From JAEUOS01 sp964470865 (lineage in GTDB: Bacteria; Pseudomonadota; Gammaproteobacteria; Burkholderiales; JAEUOS01), in assembly GCA_964470865.1 (NCBI GenBank), contig CAYYFR010000008.1:3745-67744 (forward strand): a DNA stretch of 64,000 bases, read 5' to 3'. Below, piece after piece: positions 34,101 through 41,806 of this stretch; the stretch's first letter is position 1; every line of letters begins with the position of its first letter. The position numbers were made by a program, and so were the translations under genes. The notes under the pieces are model-generated. The model saw nothing but the letters and a program-made list of their open reading frames with translations, was not told where the DNA came from and made no database searches.

Positions 34101-34448
34101 GACGCGCCGCGGATCGTCATCGATTGCGTGGTCGGCGCGGGCGAAGTGGCCTTTTCAGTTGCCGATAATGGCGCAGGATTTGATGGCAACTATGCCGAAA
34201 AGCTGTTCGGCATGTTCCAGCGCCTGCATTCACGCAACCAGTTCGAGGGTACCGGTGTCGGTCTGGCAATCGTCAAGAGGGTGATCGAGCGTCATCACGG
34301 GCGGGTCTGGGGAACAGGGACACCCGGGCGCGGCGCCACCTTTCACTTCACCCTGCCGGCGACCTCGATGGTGATCACGGGCGCCACGCCGGCACCGCCC
34401 GCGGGCGCGGCCTTCCTTCAGGAGCAGGGCGGCGTGCCGGCACCATGA
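31191..34448 (+). CDS. Membrane sensor histidine kinase with HAMP, multiple PAS and GAF domains
   Basis: 1085 aa. Two close membrane helices at the N-terminus (~20-45 and ~50-70) with almost no periplasmic part, then a HAMP-like segment. Several PAS domains follow, including two of a DWHWTTDG/DWYWEQDA type. A GAF domain (about 525-680) and one more PAS come next, then HisKA with phospho-His849 in VAHDLRAPLRAI, and an HATPase with NLIFNAFKFS, DNGAGFD and GTGVGLAI. The bacteriophytochrome-like kinase core often pairs with an Rcp1-like receiver, and such a receiver follows at once. The start at 31191 avoids a low-complexity extension. Ligand unknown. Confidence 0.9.
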   Translation: MPDLRADENRSAPAPQRRFHRLEIKFALLVLLAALPFALALVLALSSAAAATALRAHAWLLLLVTAVAAAGIWLLRRDLHARVRELHQATRALAMGDTDHRVPGAAYIPGAPALAADFNRMAERIEAKHDELARSAQQLRRLVDMAADWHWTTDGEQHFTEIAGREPADAAQWLGRCLWDIAQLRPVSTTWREHRALRDQGKPFRDLLLELTQADDAVRCVEINGDPLYNTAGVLQGYCGTARDVTRLKQAESQASRNEARFRGLIEGAPEAIVVADFHSGMVVEANSAAAQLFGCTHAQLIGIPAADLGTSLGRSRPETLAAITQIARRVLAGESVVTEGQIRTMDGRDVAVETRWMRLPGEGKLLRAALVDVSQRRRVEAERERLQAESADRLELLRASEARFRQLTMLSSDWYWEQDAQYRFLRTDTRGYRGDKPIGESAGMTRWERSGTRPIGTTWEAHRGDLEAHRPFAHLILELLPEDGLRRYVAVRGEPIFDNAGGFTGYRGVGADISERYRNDLVRAGERAVYESLAADASLAELMTVLCSTIDAALARPGIASLLLLEDGVLRPLANPGAPPAYDDLLCSGVVPGPRAGCCGTAAFEEAVVICADIAADPRWDDYRELAETCAFASGWSTPVLGAAGQVLATFAVYCTSQAEPVAADLELTRSAAALAAVLIERFRAQAAELESEARYRSLVEMSREAVLIHDGQIVVYANPAAARMLAAPDASAVIGCNLHDRLEIDAGGTGLRRRRRVLDADGGSAYTEMRLTRLDDSVVDVEVASGPVDFAARRMVQTSVHDISARKWAEREMQRLNEALEQTVAMRTAELTAAVRELEAFSYTVAHDLRAPLRAIDGYAQLLRLESAAASGPTAWRDLDMIVASARRMGELIDGLLEFSRLGRGEAAYQRIATAALVASVAAEARNEFSHQPQVEIRTLPDVFGDPAMLRQVWVNLIFNAFKFSAQADAPRIVIDCVVGAGEVAFSVADNGAGFDGNYAEKLFGMFQRLHSRNQFEGTGVGLAIVKRVIERHHGRVWGTGTPGRGATFHFTLPATSMVITGATPAPPAGAAFLQEQGGVPAP

Positions 34449-34478
34449 GCCGCACCATGAGTCGCGCCATGAGTCGCG
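34443..34478. repeat. Three tandem 12-bp repeats over the kinase stop codon
   Basis: Units of the form CCATGAGTCGCG (first one CCATGAGCCGCA). The first unit overlaps the TGA stop of the kinase gene. Confidence 0.8.
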
Positions 34479-34600
34479 CCACGCCGGGCGCAATTGTTCG
34501 GTAAAATGCTTGCCTCACCGTAGTCCGCGTGCGTCTGTCGCTTTTTTGCGGAGCTGCGGACCGACTGCCGGTATTTTTGCCTGTTGGCATCGAGGTTGCT

Positions 34601-35065
34601 TTGAGCAGCGAGCTGGAACTTGACGCCGACATCCTGTTAGTCGAGGATGATCCTAACGATGCCGAACTGGTGCGCCGCGCCTTGCGGCGTGGCGGCACGC
34701 TTGCATCGATCGTGCACGTGCAGGACGGTGCCGAAGCGCTCGATTACCTGTATGGTCGCGGCCAATATGCGGCGCGTGGCGGGCCTGCGTATCCCAAGCT
34801 GATGTTGTTGGACCTCAAACTGCCCAAGCTGACCGGGCTGGAAGTGTTGCGCGAAGTTCGCGCCCATCCCGCATTGCGCCGCCAGGTGGTGGTGATGCTG
34901 ACGTCGTCGCGCGAAGAGACCGATCTGCAGGAGGCCTATCAGCACGGCGTCAACAGCTTCGTGGTGAAGGCAGTCAATTTCGAGGAATTGATGGATTCGC
35001 TGTCTCGTCTGGCGCACTACTGGCTGCGTGTCAACCAACTGCCCCAACTGCGCAAGGCACACTAG
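34601..35065 (+). CDS. Single-domain response regulator, Rcp1 type
   Basis: 154 aa receiver without an output domain. Acidic pocket in LLVEDDPNDAELVRRALRRG, phospho-acceptor Asp in KLMLLDLKLPKLTG, conserved Lys in FVVKAVNFEEL (Ala in place of the usual Pro). DPNDAELVRRAL is characteristic of the Rcp1/Cph1-partner group, so it is likely the partner of the kinase at 31191. I prefer the TTG start at 34601 (GAGG upstream); an ATG at 34529 would add 24 atypical residues. Confidence 0.88.
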   Translation: MSSELELDADILLVEDDPNDAELVRRALRRGGTLASIVHVQDGAEALDYLYGRGQYAARGGPAYPKLMLLDLKLPKLTGLEVLREVRAHPALRRQVVVMLTSSREETDLQEAYQHGVNSFVVKAVNFEELMDSLSRLAHYWLRVNQLPQLRKAH

Positions 35066-35078
35066 CAGCCTGTCGGAC
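35063..35078 (+). repeat. TAGCAGCCTGTCnG motif at a gene end (copy 2)
   Basis: TAGCAGCCTGTCGGAC starts with the stop codon of the receiver gene, like the copy at the flhC stop (21835). Here GCCTG also pairs with CAGGC 13 bases on, giving a possible terminator stem between convergent genes. Confidence 0.45.
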
Positions 35079-35084
35079 TTGCCC

Positions 35085-35480
35085 TCAGGCGGCCATGCAG
35101 AAGCCGGCGCCGCTGGCGCCAAACGCCTGCCCGATTACCCTAAGCAAGCCGCGGGTATCACGTTTTTCCAGCACGCCGTCGGCGCCGCACTTGAGCGCGT
35201 CGGCGGTCTGGCTGCGACTGAAATCACCGGAATAGACGAAAAATGGCAAGCGCGGGCAGGCGCGACGTACCAGTTCGAGCGCAGCGACTGAGTCGAAAGC
35301 GGGCATGTTGTGGTCACACAACACCATATCCCAGGGCTGTTCTGCCAATGCGGACGAAAGGCCGGAGGCGTTGTAAACGCGACGAAAGCGGGCCTCGCGG
35401 ATCCAGCGCCTGATGTAAGCGCAGGCGAGCAGCACATCGTCTTCCGAGTCGTCGATGATGAGGATTTGCGGGCCGGACAT
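35085..35480 (-). CDS. Single-domain response regulator
   Basis: 131 aa receiver. DDSEDD acidic pair at the N-terminus, phospho-acceptor Asp in WDMVLCDHNMPAFDS, Lys in GVLEKRDTRGL (no Pro after Lys). No output domain. Minus strand, 37 bases downstream of flgN, so possibly the end of a flgM-flgN operon. The start is uncertain: ATG at 35480 gives a compact receiver but weak ribosome site; ATG at 35540 overlaps flgN. Role unknown; the position suggests a motility link. Confidence 0.8.
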   Translation of the reverse strand: MSGPQILIIDDSEDDVLLACAYIRRWIREARFRRVYNASGLSSALAEQPWDMVLCDHNMPAFDSVAALELVRRACPRLPFFVYSGDFSRSQTADALKCGADGVLEKRDTRGLLRVIGQAFGASGAGFCMAA

Positions 35481-35517
35481 GCCAGGCAGGGGGCGTGATG
35501 GTGCTTGCAGCACAGGC

Positions 35518-35964
35518 TCAAGCACTGCCGTAAGCGCCATAATGGCGCGCGCCGCCGGTGAAGCCGTCGGCCTTGTACAGGCCGGCGCTATCGACCGCCG
35601 CCCGAGCCATGTAGCCGGCTTGCACCAAGCCGGCGAAACGCGCACGTGCATATGCCAGCCGGGTGGCGACAAACTGTGCGTTGATGGCATTGGCGCTAGC
35701 CGCCTCGCGCATGGCGGCAAGCAGCAGGGGGTTGCGCCGGGTTTTCTGGCGCTGCGGCGCGCTGCGGTCGAGGCCAGCGTCACCCAGAGCGCCGATCAAT
35801 TCGCCCAGGACCTGTTCCTTGGCTGCCGTCAGGCGAACCACGGCTGCGACATTGTCGTCCTCCAGAGCCGCGTGTTCCTCGCGCAGCAGTGCCTTGAGGC
35901 GGCTGGCCAGCATTAGGTGGGGTGCCTGCGGCGCGGCGGTTGAGTCAATCGGTTTGATGGCCAT
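35518..35964 (-). CDS. flgN: Flagellar export chaperone FlgN
   Basis: 148 aa, helical. Chaperone for the hook-filament junction proteins FlgK and FlgL. Seen: LKALLREEHAALEDDNVAAV, the RNPLLLAAMREAASANAINA helix, and a C-terminal LYKADGFTGG, which matches the conserved LY-x-x-x-G end of the family. Downstream of flgM by 10 bases, the usual flgM-flgN order. Confidence 0.9.
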   Translation of the reverse strand: MAIKPIDSTAAPQAPHLMLASRLKALLREEHAALEDDNVAAVVRLTAAKEQVLGELIGALGDAGLDRSAPQRQKTRRNPLLLAAMREAASANAINAQFVATRLAYARARFAGLVQAGYMARAAVDSAGLYKADGFTGGARHYGAYGSA

Positions 35965-35974
35965 CGGGACGGTG

Positions 35975-36262
35975 CTAATGGATCCTGCCGAACAACTCGT
36001 TGACGTTGGCGATCAGCTTGTCGGCGACGACGCCTGAATCTACCTCGAAGCGGCCGTCGCGAATCGCTTCCTTGATGCCGGCGACCTTGGCGGCATCGAA
36101 TGCCGGGCTGTTGTCACCGGCGGCCAGCGAGGCCGACAGGCCGGACAGGCGTACTGTTGGCGGTTCGCCATTGTCAGCGGGCGCGGTAGCGGCGCTTTTT
36201 GCGGCCGGTTTGCCGGTGGCCAGGTCGGGGCGCAGCGAGTCTGTGGATCCGTTGATCTTCAT
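35975..36262 (-). CDS. flgM: Anti-sigma-28 factor FlgM
   Basis: 95 aa. Binds FliA until the hook is complete, then is exported. Short and unstructured N-terminus; C-terminal sigma-binding region AAKVAGIKEAIRDGRFEVDS with VVADKLIANVNELF. The start at 36262 (MKINGSTDS) has GGGAGAG upstream. A sigma-28-like promoter about 95 bases upstream suggests self-feedback, as in enterics. Confidence 0.95.
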   Translation of the reverse strand: MKINGSTDSLRPDLATGKPAAKSAATAPADNGEPPTVRLSGLSASLAAGDNSPAFDAAKVAGIKEAIRDGRFEVDSGVVADKLIANVNELFGRIH

Positions 36263-36355
36263 TTGGTGCTCTCCCATCTTGGTTCGGGCCGATTCACGCG
36301 CATGCAGGCCAAAATGACACTGCGAAACGGCGCGCGGCGTGCGGCGCATGCCGGG

Positions 36356-36382
36356 TTTACGTCGCTTGCAGCCAATACTTTA
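36356..36382 (-). promoter_or_regulatory. Candidate sigma-28 promoter of flgM
   Basis: Minus strand TAAA (36382-36379), exactly 15 bases, then GACGTAAA (36363-36356), five of eight positions matching GCCGATAA. The -35 part is good, the -10 part only fair. The position, about 90 bases before flgM, is appropriate. Confidence 0.5.
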
Positions 36383-36430
36383 GCCCCGATCAAAGGGTGA
36401 ATAGCCTGCCTCATTGAAGTTTTTCCATGC

Positions 36431-37171
36431 TTACAGGCGCATTTCCACCAGCCGCCCGCTGCGGGCGACGCCCTGCACCACGCGCCCGGAATCGGTTTGG
36501 ACCCGCACCGACTGGCCTTCGGCGGCCGTCGACAGGGCGCGGCCGCTGGCGCTGATTGAAAATCCGGCGCCATTCAGTATCAGGCGCACGGTGTCGCCGG
36601 CACCAATCGCCGGTGGCGTACGAAAATGCTCGGCGCGCAGAATCTGCCCGGAGGCAATCACACGGGCGGCGGTCCTGCCTTCAAGGCTTGCCATATCGGC
36701 CAGCGGCGAGCCGGGCTCGCGGCTGACTTCAACCTCTTCCAGACGGGTGTCGTCCTGGCCTACGGCGTTGCCGAAGCCGATGGTGCGGGTGGCAATCAGG
36801 GCCGGTGCGAATACGCGGATGTCCACCGGCAGGTAGACGCTCCAGGAAGCCCCTTCGGCGCAGCGCAAGCCGATCTGGGTTTTGCCCCACAGGCGGCTGT
36901 TGACAGGAAGGAAAGGCTCGACGCGTGCACAGGGTGCGAGTTGCAGGCGTTCATCGAGGCGGCCAAGCACCACTTCAACCCGGCCGGGCAGGCCGGTCGC
37001 GGCCCGTTCGAGATAGAGCTTGATGCCCTCGGCAGCGGCGCTTTGAGGCTGGGCTTGGGCGGACGACATGCCCCACAGTCCAGCGCCAAGAAACGTGGCG
37101 ACAGCCAAAAGCATCGCGATGCCAGCGGCAATGCCGGTATGGCGGGTCGGGGTGGGTGCGGGCAGGGTCAT
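36431..37171 (-). CDS. flgA: Flagellar P-ring assembly chaperone FlgA
   Basis: 246 aa periplasmic chaperone for FlgI. Signal anchor or signal peptide at residues ~12-40 (LLAVATFLGAGLWG, then SAQAQ). SAF-like domain with VGQDDTRLEEVEVSREPGSP and EGRTAARVIASGQILRAEHF, then the C-terminal VRVQTDSGRVVQGVARSGRL. Divergent from flgBCDEFGHIJ, the conserved arrangement. Confidence 0.96.
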   Translation of the reverse strand: MTLPAPTPTRHTGIAAGIAMLLAVATFLGAGLWGMSSAQAQPQSAAAEGIKLYLERAATGLPGRVEVVLGRLDERLQLAPCARVEPFLPVNSRLWGKTQIGLRCAEGASWSVYLPVDIRVFAPALIATRTIGFGNAVGQDDTRLEEVEVSREPGSPLADMASLEGRTAARVIASGQILRAEHFRTPPAIGAGDTVRLILNGAGFSISASGRALSTAAEGQSVRVQTDSGRVVQGVARSGRLVEMRL

Positions 37172-37395
37172 CGCGCAATGGCAGGAAGGGTTGATCGACA
37201 GAGAGACCGTAGCTTACGCAGCCGGCGCCGCCATGCGGCCGGCGATCAGACACGGAAAAGCACGTCTGTTTGCGCCATCGTGAGGCTCAAGGATTTGGTT
37301 CAATGGTCGCCATTCCACATCCTGCGCGTCGGCGTTCCGCCCATGCTGCAAGGGTGGCGATCGAATCACGCACATGCTCAATCGGCGGACAGGCC
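37172..37395. promoter_or_regulatory. Divergent flgA / flgB control region
   Basis: 224 bases between two class II flagellar starts; FlhDC binding is expected here from other systems. I cannot pick out a reliable FlhDC box by eye. Confidence 0.45.
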
Positions 37396-37797
37396 ATGAT
37401 CAACAAGCTCAACGATGCATTGCATTTTCACAGCTCGGCGCTGCGCTTACGTTCCGAGCGGCAGCAGGTGCTGGCGGCCAACATCGCCAATGCCGATACA
37501 CCTGGATACAAGGCTGCCGACTTTGATTTCGGGCGTGCTCTTGCCGGTGCCGTTGGCGCCGGCGATGCTTTCACCGCGGGCATGGCTGCCACCAACCCTG
37601 GCCACCTGGCACCGCGTACCGGCAGCGCTGCCCAGTCGATCCAGTACCGCATACCGACCCAGTCTTCGGTTGATGGCAACAGCGTGGAAATGGATACCGA
37701 ACGGGCCAATTTCGCCGACAACGCGATCCGTTATGAAGCTTCGCTCAGGTTTCTTAACGGCCAGATCAAATCGATCATGAGCGCCATCACCGGGTAA
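37396..37797 (+). CDS. flgB: Flagellar proximal rod protein FlgB
   Basis: 133 aa rod protein. N-terminal heptad region MINKLNDALHFHSSALRLRS and the conserved ANIANADTPGYKAADFDF motif; C-terminal helix ANFADNAIRYEASLRFLNGQ. The frame is open upstream, but the start at 37396 gives the standard N-terminus. First gene of the flgB-L operon. Confidence 0.97.
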   Translation: MINKLNDALHFHSSALRLRSERQQVLAANIANADTPGYKAADFDFGRALAGAVGAGDAFTAGMAATNPGHLAPRTGSAAQSIQYRIPTQSSVDGNSVEMDTERANFADNAIRYEASLRFLNGQIKSIMSAITG

Positions 37798-37805
37798 TCC
37801 AGGCC

Positions 37806-38222
37806 ATGTCGCTATTTTCCGCATTTCGCATCGCCGGTTCAGGTGCCACCGCCCAGGGCCAGCGCCTCAACGTGGTGGCCTCCAACCTGGCCAACGCCGA
37901 TTCGGCGGCCGGTCCGGATGGCCAGACCTACAAGGCGCGGCACGTAGTGTTCGAGGCAACACAGGCCCGCGAAGCGCTCGGCGCCGGCGCCCAGGGCGTG
38001 CGGGTGCGCCAGGTCACTACAGACGAGTCGGCGCCGCGCCGGCTGCACGATCCCAAGCATCCGATGGCCGATGCCCAGGGGTATGTTTCCCTGCCGAACG
38101 TCAATGTGGCCGAAGAGATGGTCAACATGATCTCGGCGGCGCGTTCGTATGAGAACAACATCGAGGTGATGAATACCGCCAGATCCTTGCTGCAGAAAAC
38201 CCTGCAGCTGGGCAACAACTGA
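37806..38222 (+). CDS. flgC: Flagellar proximal rod protein FlgC
   Basis: 138 aa. Conserved N-terminus SLFSAFRIAGSGATAQGQRL with VVASNLANADSAAGPDG, and C-terminal GYVSLPNVNVAEEMVNMISA. Normal length; 8 bases after flgB. Confidence 0.98.
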   Translation: MSLFSAFRIAGSGATAQGQRLNVVASNLANADSAAGPDGQTYKARHVVFEATQAREALGAGAQGVRVRQVTTDESAPRRLHDPKHPMADAQGYVSLPNVNVAEEMVNMISAARSYENNIEVMNTARSLLQKTLQLGNN

Positions 38223-38244
38223 TCGTTTTTCGGGAGCCCAGGCC

Positions 38245-38922
38245 ATGGCCAGCATAACCAGCAGCGAGTCGGCAAGCAATCCATACGCAGCCTTGAACGC
38301 TGCAAGCACAAAAAGCACTAACTCGACCGACGCGACCGACAGTGGGCAGGACCGTTTTTTGACCCTGCTGGTGGCGCAAATGAAGAATCAGGATCCCTTG
38401 AACCCGCTCGACAACGCCCAGGTGACAAGCCAGTTGGCGCAGATCAACACGGTCAACGGCATCGAGAAACTCAACCACACACTTACCAAGCTTCTGGAAA
38501 GCAATCAAGACACCCAAGCCCTGCAGGCCGCAACTGTGGTCGGGCGCCAGGTGCTGGCCGACGGCAACGGCATCGTTCTGGCCGGCGCCACCGCGCGCGC
38601 CGGGTTCGAGCTGGCCGACGGCGCCGACCAGGTCACGATAACGGTTTCTTCTGCGGGCGGGCAGTTGGTGCACCGCGCCACGCTTGCCAATCTGGCGCCG
38701 GGCATCCACACCTTCGAATGGGACGGCAAGACCGATGCAGGCGCCGCCGCCGCCGACGGCAGCTACAGCTTTGCGGTAAGCGCCAAGCTGGGCGGCGCCA
38801 ATGCGCCAGTGGCGCCGCTGGCGGTGAGCCGCGTCGACGGCGTATCCAACAGCAGCAGCGGGCTTTCGGTGCGTACCAGCAGCGGCACGCTCGACTGGAC
38901 CAAGATCAAGCAGGTCATGTAA
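38245..38922 (+). CDS. flgD: Flagellar hook cap protein FlgD
   Basis: 225 aa. Scaffold at the tip of the growing hook, not kept in the finished flagellum. N-terminal motif RFLTLLVAQMKNQDPLNPLD and AQVTSQLAQINTVNGIEKLN; C-terminal FlgD Ig-like/Tudor part with HTFEWDGKTDAGAAAADGSY. In order flgC-flgD-flgE. Confidence 0.97.
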   Translation: MASITSSESASNPYAALNAASTKSTNSTDATDSGQDRFLTLLVAQMKNQDPLNPLDNAQVTSQLAQINTVNGIEKLNHTLTKLLESNQDTQALQAATVVGRQVLADGNGIVLAGATARAGFELADGADQVTITVSSAGGQLVHRATLANLAPGIHTFEWDGKTDAGAAAADGSYSFAVSAKLGGANAPVAPLAVSRVDGVSNSSSGLSVRTSSGTLDWTKIKQVM

Positions 38923-38948
38923 GCGCTTTACCCCAGGAGAAATCGAAA

Positions 38949-40163
38949 ATGAGTTTTCAGCAAGGACTATCCGGACTCAACTCCGCAGCCAAGAATCTGG
39001 ACGTGATCGGCAACAACATCTCGAACTCGGCCACGGTCGGGTTCAAGGGTTCCGCCGCACAGTTTTCCGACGTCTTCGCCAATACCGCCGGCGGTAGCGG
39101 CGGTACCTCGGTGGGCATCGGCACTGCCGTATCGGCAGTGGTGCAGACGTTCGCCCAGGGCAACATCGAGGTCACCAGCAATCCGCTCGATATGGCCATC
39201 AACGGCAGCGGCTTTTACCGCTTGTCCAGCAACGGCACCGTCAGCTATACCCGCAACGGCCAGTTTCAGGTAGACAAGAACGGCTACCTGACCAGTTCCC
39301 AAGGCTACAACCTGACCGGCTATCCGGCCGCCGCCAATGGTATCGGCGTCACCCGCGCAGCGCCGGCAAACCTGCAGATATCGAACGCCGACCTGCCGCC
39401 AGTCGCCACCACCGCAGCTACCGTCGGCGCCAACTTCGATTCGCGCAACGCGCCCTTGACCACTGCCGGTTTCGACCTCACCGACCCCGCCACCTATCAC
39501 GGTGCGACTTCGATGTCGGCCTATGATTCCCTGGGCAATCCGCATACCCTGTCGTTGTATTTTGTCAAGACTGCGGCCAATACCTGGAGCGTGTTCGGCG
39601 CCAACGACGGCACGCAGATCGGCGCCGGCCCGGTCGGGGGCATGACATTCAATTCCAGTGGTGCGATCGCCGCGGCGCCAACCATTGCGCTGTCGCTGCC
39701 GGTTTCGACCGGCGCCGCAACCATTGCGATGAGCCTGGACATGACCGGGAGCACGCAATTCGGTTCGCTGTTCGGTGTCAATTCGATCACGCAGGACGGC
39801 TATTCCTCGGGCAAGCTGACCGGTTTCGCGATCGCCGCCGATGGCCTGATCAGCGGGCGTTACTCCAACGGTCAGAGTCGGGCCCAGGGCCAGGTGGTGT
39901 TGTCGAACTTCACCAACCCCCAGGGCCTGCAACTCCTGGGCGGCAACCAGTGGGCGGAAACCTCGGATTCGGGCGTGCCCTTGACCGGCGCGCCCATCAG
40001 CGGCAACTTGGGCGCGTTGCAGTCGGGCGCGGTGGAATCGTCCAACGTCGACCTGACCGCTGAATTGGTCAGCATGATCACCGCGCAGCGGGTCTACCAG
40101 GCCAACGCGCAGACCATCAAGACCCAGGATTCCGTGTTGCAGACCCTGGTCAATCTGCGGTGA
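38949..40163 (+). CDS. flgE: Flagellar hook protein FlgE
   Basis: 404 aa. Builds the hook. N-terminal MSFQQGLSGLNSAAKNLDVI and NNISNSATVGFKGSAAQFSD; the central beta domains include YNLTGYPAAANGIGV; the C-terminal helix is VDLTAELVSMITAQRVYQAN. The start at 38949 follows CAGGAGAAATCGAAA. The frame is open upstream across the flgD end, but that part is a shadow. Confidence 0.98.
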   Translation: MSFQQGLSGLNSAAKNLDVIGNNISNSATVGFKGSAAQFSDVFANTAGGSGGTSVGIGTAVSAVVQTFAQGNIEVTSNPLDMAINGSGFYRLSSNGTVSYTRNGQFQVDKNGYLTSSQGYNLTGYPAAANGIGVTRAAPANLQISNADLPPVATTAATVGANFDSRNAPLTTAGFDLTDPATYHGATSMSAYDSLGNPHTLSLYFVKTAANTWSVFGANDGTQIGAGPVGGMTFNSSGAIAAAPTIALSLPVSTGAATIAMSLDMTGSTQFGSLFGVNSITQDGYSSGKLTGFAIAADGLISGRYSNGQSRAQGQVVLSNFTNPQGLQLLGGNQWAETSDSGVPLTGAPISGNLGALQSGAVESSNVDLTAELVSMITAQRVYQANAQTIKTQDSVLQTLVNLR

Positions 40164-40194
40164 AACCTGACCACACCGACCGGACGGGCGCAGC

Positions 40195-40935
40195 ATGGAC
40201 CGCATGATCTACGTTGCCGCCAGCGGCGTGCGCAGCACCATGCAGCGCCAGGAGGTCTTGGCCAACAATCTGGCGAACGCCAACACGCCGGGCTTTCGCG
40301 CCGAGACGGTGGCCTTCCGGGTGGCCCCGGTGACCGGGCCCGGTCTGCCCACGCGCGCGTTCGTGGCCGAATCCACGCCAGGTGCGGATTTCACGCCGGG
40401 CGTCATCACCACCACCGGTCGGCCACTGGATGTGGCGGTGCAGGGCCAGGGTTTTTTCGCCGTGCAGGCCAGCGACGGCAATGAGGCCTATACCCGCAAC
40501 GGCGGATTCCAGGTCAATGACCAGGGTCTGCTGCAGACACTGGCCGGCCAACTGGTGCTGGGCGACGGCGGGCCGATCAGCGTGCCGCCCAACAGCACGA
40601 TTTCGATCGCGGCCGACGGCTCGATTTCCGGCAGCCCGGCCGGGGCGGCCAGGAATGTCTCGCCGATCGGTCGCCTGAAGCTGGTCAACCCTGCCGGCTC
40701 CGACATGGCGCGTGGCGGCGACGGCCTGTTCCGCATGAAGGACGGTGCCGAAGCGCCGGTCGATGCGCGCGTGCGCGTGGCCGCAGGCGCGATCGAAGGC
40801 AGCAATGTCAACGCCGTCGAGACCATGGTCGGCATGATCACCCTGGCGCGGCAGTTCGAGATGCAGATGAAGTTGATGCAATCCGCCGATGCCGCCGCCC
40901 GCAAGGGCACGCAACTGTTGGCAAGCAACGGCTAA
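40195..40935 (+). CDS. flgF: Flagellar proximal rod protein FlgF
   Basis: 246 aa rod protein. MDRMIYVAASGVRSTMQRQE and NNLANANTPGFRAETVAFRV at the N-terminus, LDVAVQGQGFFAVQASDGNE in the middle, and a C-terminal VNAVETMVGMITLARQFEMQ. Normal length for FlgF. Followed by flgG. Confidence 0.98.
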   Translation: MDRMIYVAASGVRSTMQRQEVLANNLANANTPGFRAETVAFRVAPVTGPGLPTRAFVAESTPGADFTPGVITTTGRPLDVAVQGQGFFAVQASDGNEAYTRNGGFQVNDQGLLQTLAGQLVLGDGGPISVPPNSTISIAADGSISGSPAGAARNVSPIGRLKLVNPAGSDMARGGDGLFRMKDGAEAPVDARVRVAAGAIEGSNVNAVETMVGMITLARQFEMQMKLMQSADAAARKGTQLLASNG

Positions 40936-40976
40936 GCGCGCACCCCCCCCGCCAATTTGAACAACGGAACCAGCCC

Positions 40977-41759
40977 ATGATTCGCTCCCTGTGGATTGCC
41001 AAGACCGGACTCGATGCCCAGCAGACCCAGCTTGACGTCATCTCCAACAATCTGGCTAATGTCAGCACCAACGGCTTCAAGCGTTCGCGTGCCGTGTTCG
41101 AAGACTTGCTGTACCAGAACCTGCGCCAACCCGGGGCACAGTCGTCGCAGACCACGCAGGTACCGACCGGGCTGATGGTGGGCACCGGCGTGCGGCCGGT
41201 GGCCACCGCACGCATGTTCACCCAGGGTAACCTGCAGCAGACCGGCAACAACCTCGATATCGCCATCAACGGCCAGGGCTTTTTCCAGGTACAGATGCCC
41301 GATGGTACGGTCGGCTACAGCCGTGACGGCAGCTTTCATCGCGATTCCGGCGGCGTGATGGTGACTTCCAACGGCCATCCCTTGCAGCCCTCCATCACTG
41401 TTCCCGCCAATGCGCTGACGATCACCATCGGCCAGGATGGCACGGTGCAGGCGACCGTGCCCGGGACGGCGGCACCGACCACCCTGGGTTCGATCACGTT
41501 GGCGAACTTTGTCAATCCCGGCGGCATGCAGCCGCTCGGGCAAAACCTGTTTGCCGAGACCGCCGCATCAGGCACGCCGCAGTCGGGCGCGCCCGGCAGC
41601 AATGGTCACGGTGTGCTCAATCAGGGCTATGTCGAGACCTCGAACGTCAACATAGTCGAGGAGATGGTGTCGATGATCCAGACCCAGCGTGCCTACGAGA
41701 TCAACTCCAAGGCGATCCAGACCTCCGACCAGATGCTGCAGAAGCTGACGCAACTGTAA
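40977..41759 (+). CDS. flgG: Flagellar distal rod protein FlgG
   Basis: 260 aa, the typical length. MIRSLWIAKTGLDAQQTQLD, NNLANVSTNGFKRSRAVFED, the FlgG-specific QNLRQPGAQSSQTTQVPTGL stretch, and the C-terminal VNIVEEMVSMIQTQRAYEIN are all present. Forms the distal rod. Confidence 0.98.
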   Translation: MIRSLWIAKTGLDAQQTQLDVISNNLANVSTNGFKRSRAVFEDLLYQNLRQPGAQSSQTTQVPTGLMVGTGVRPVATARMFTQGNLQQTGNNLDIAINGQGFFQVQMPDGTVGYSRDGSFHRDSGGVMVTSNGHPLQPSITVPANALTITIGQDGTVQATVPGTAAPTTLGSITLANFVNPGGMQPLGQNLFAETAASGTPQSGAPGSNGHGVLNQGYVETSNVNIVEEMVSMIQTQRAYEINSKAIQTSDQMLQKLTQL

Positions 41760-41806
41760 GCCCGCGTCCGAGCCCCGCCCGCAACTTCACCAGAACCCGG
41801 ACTCCG

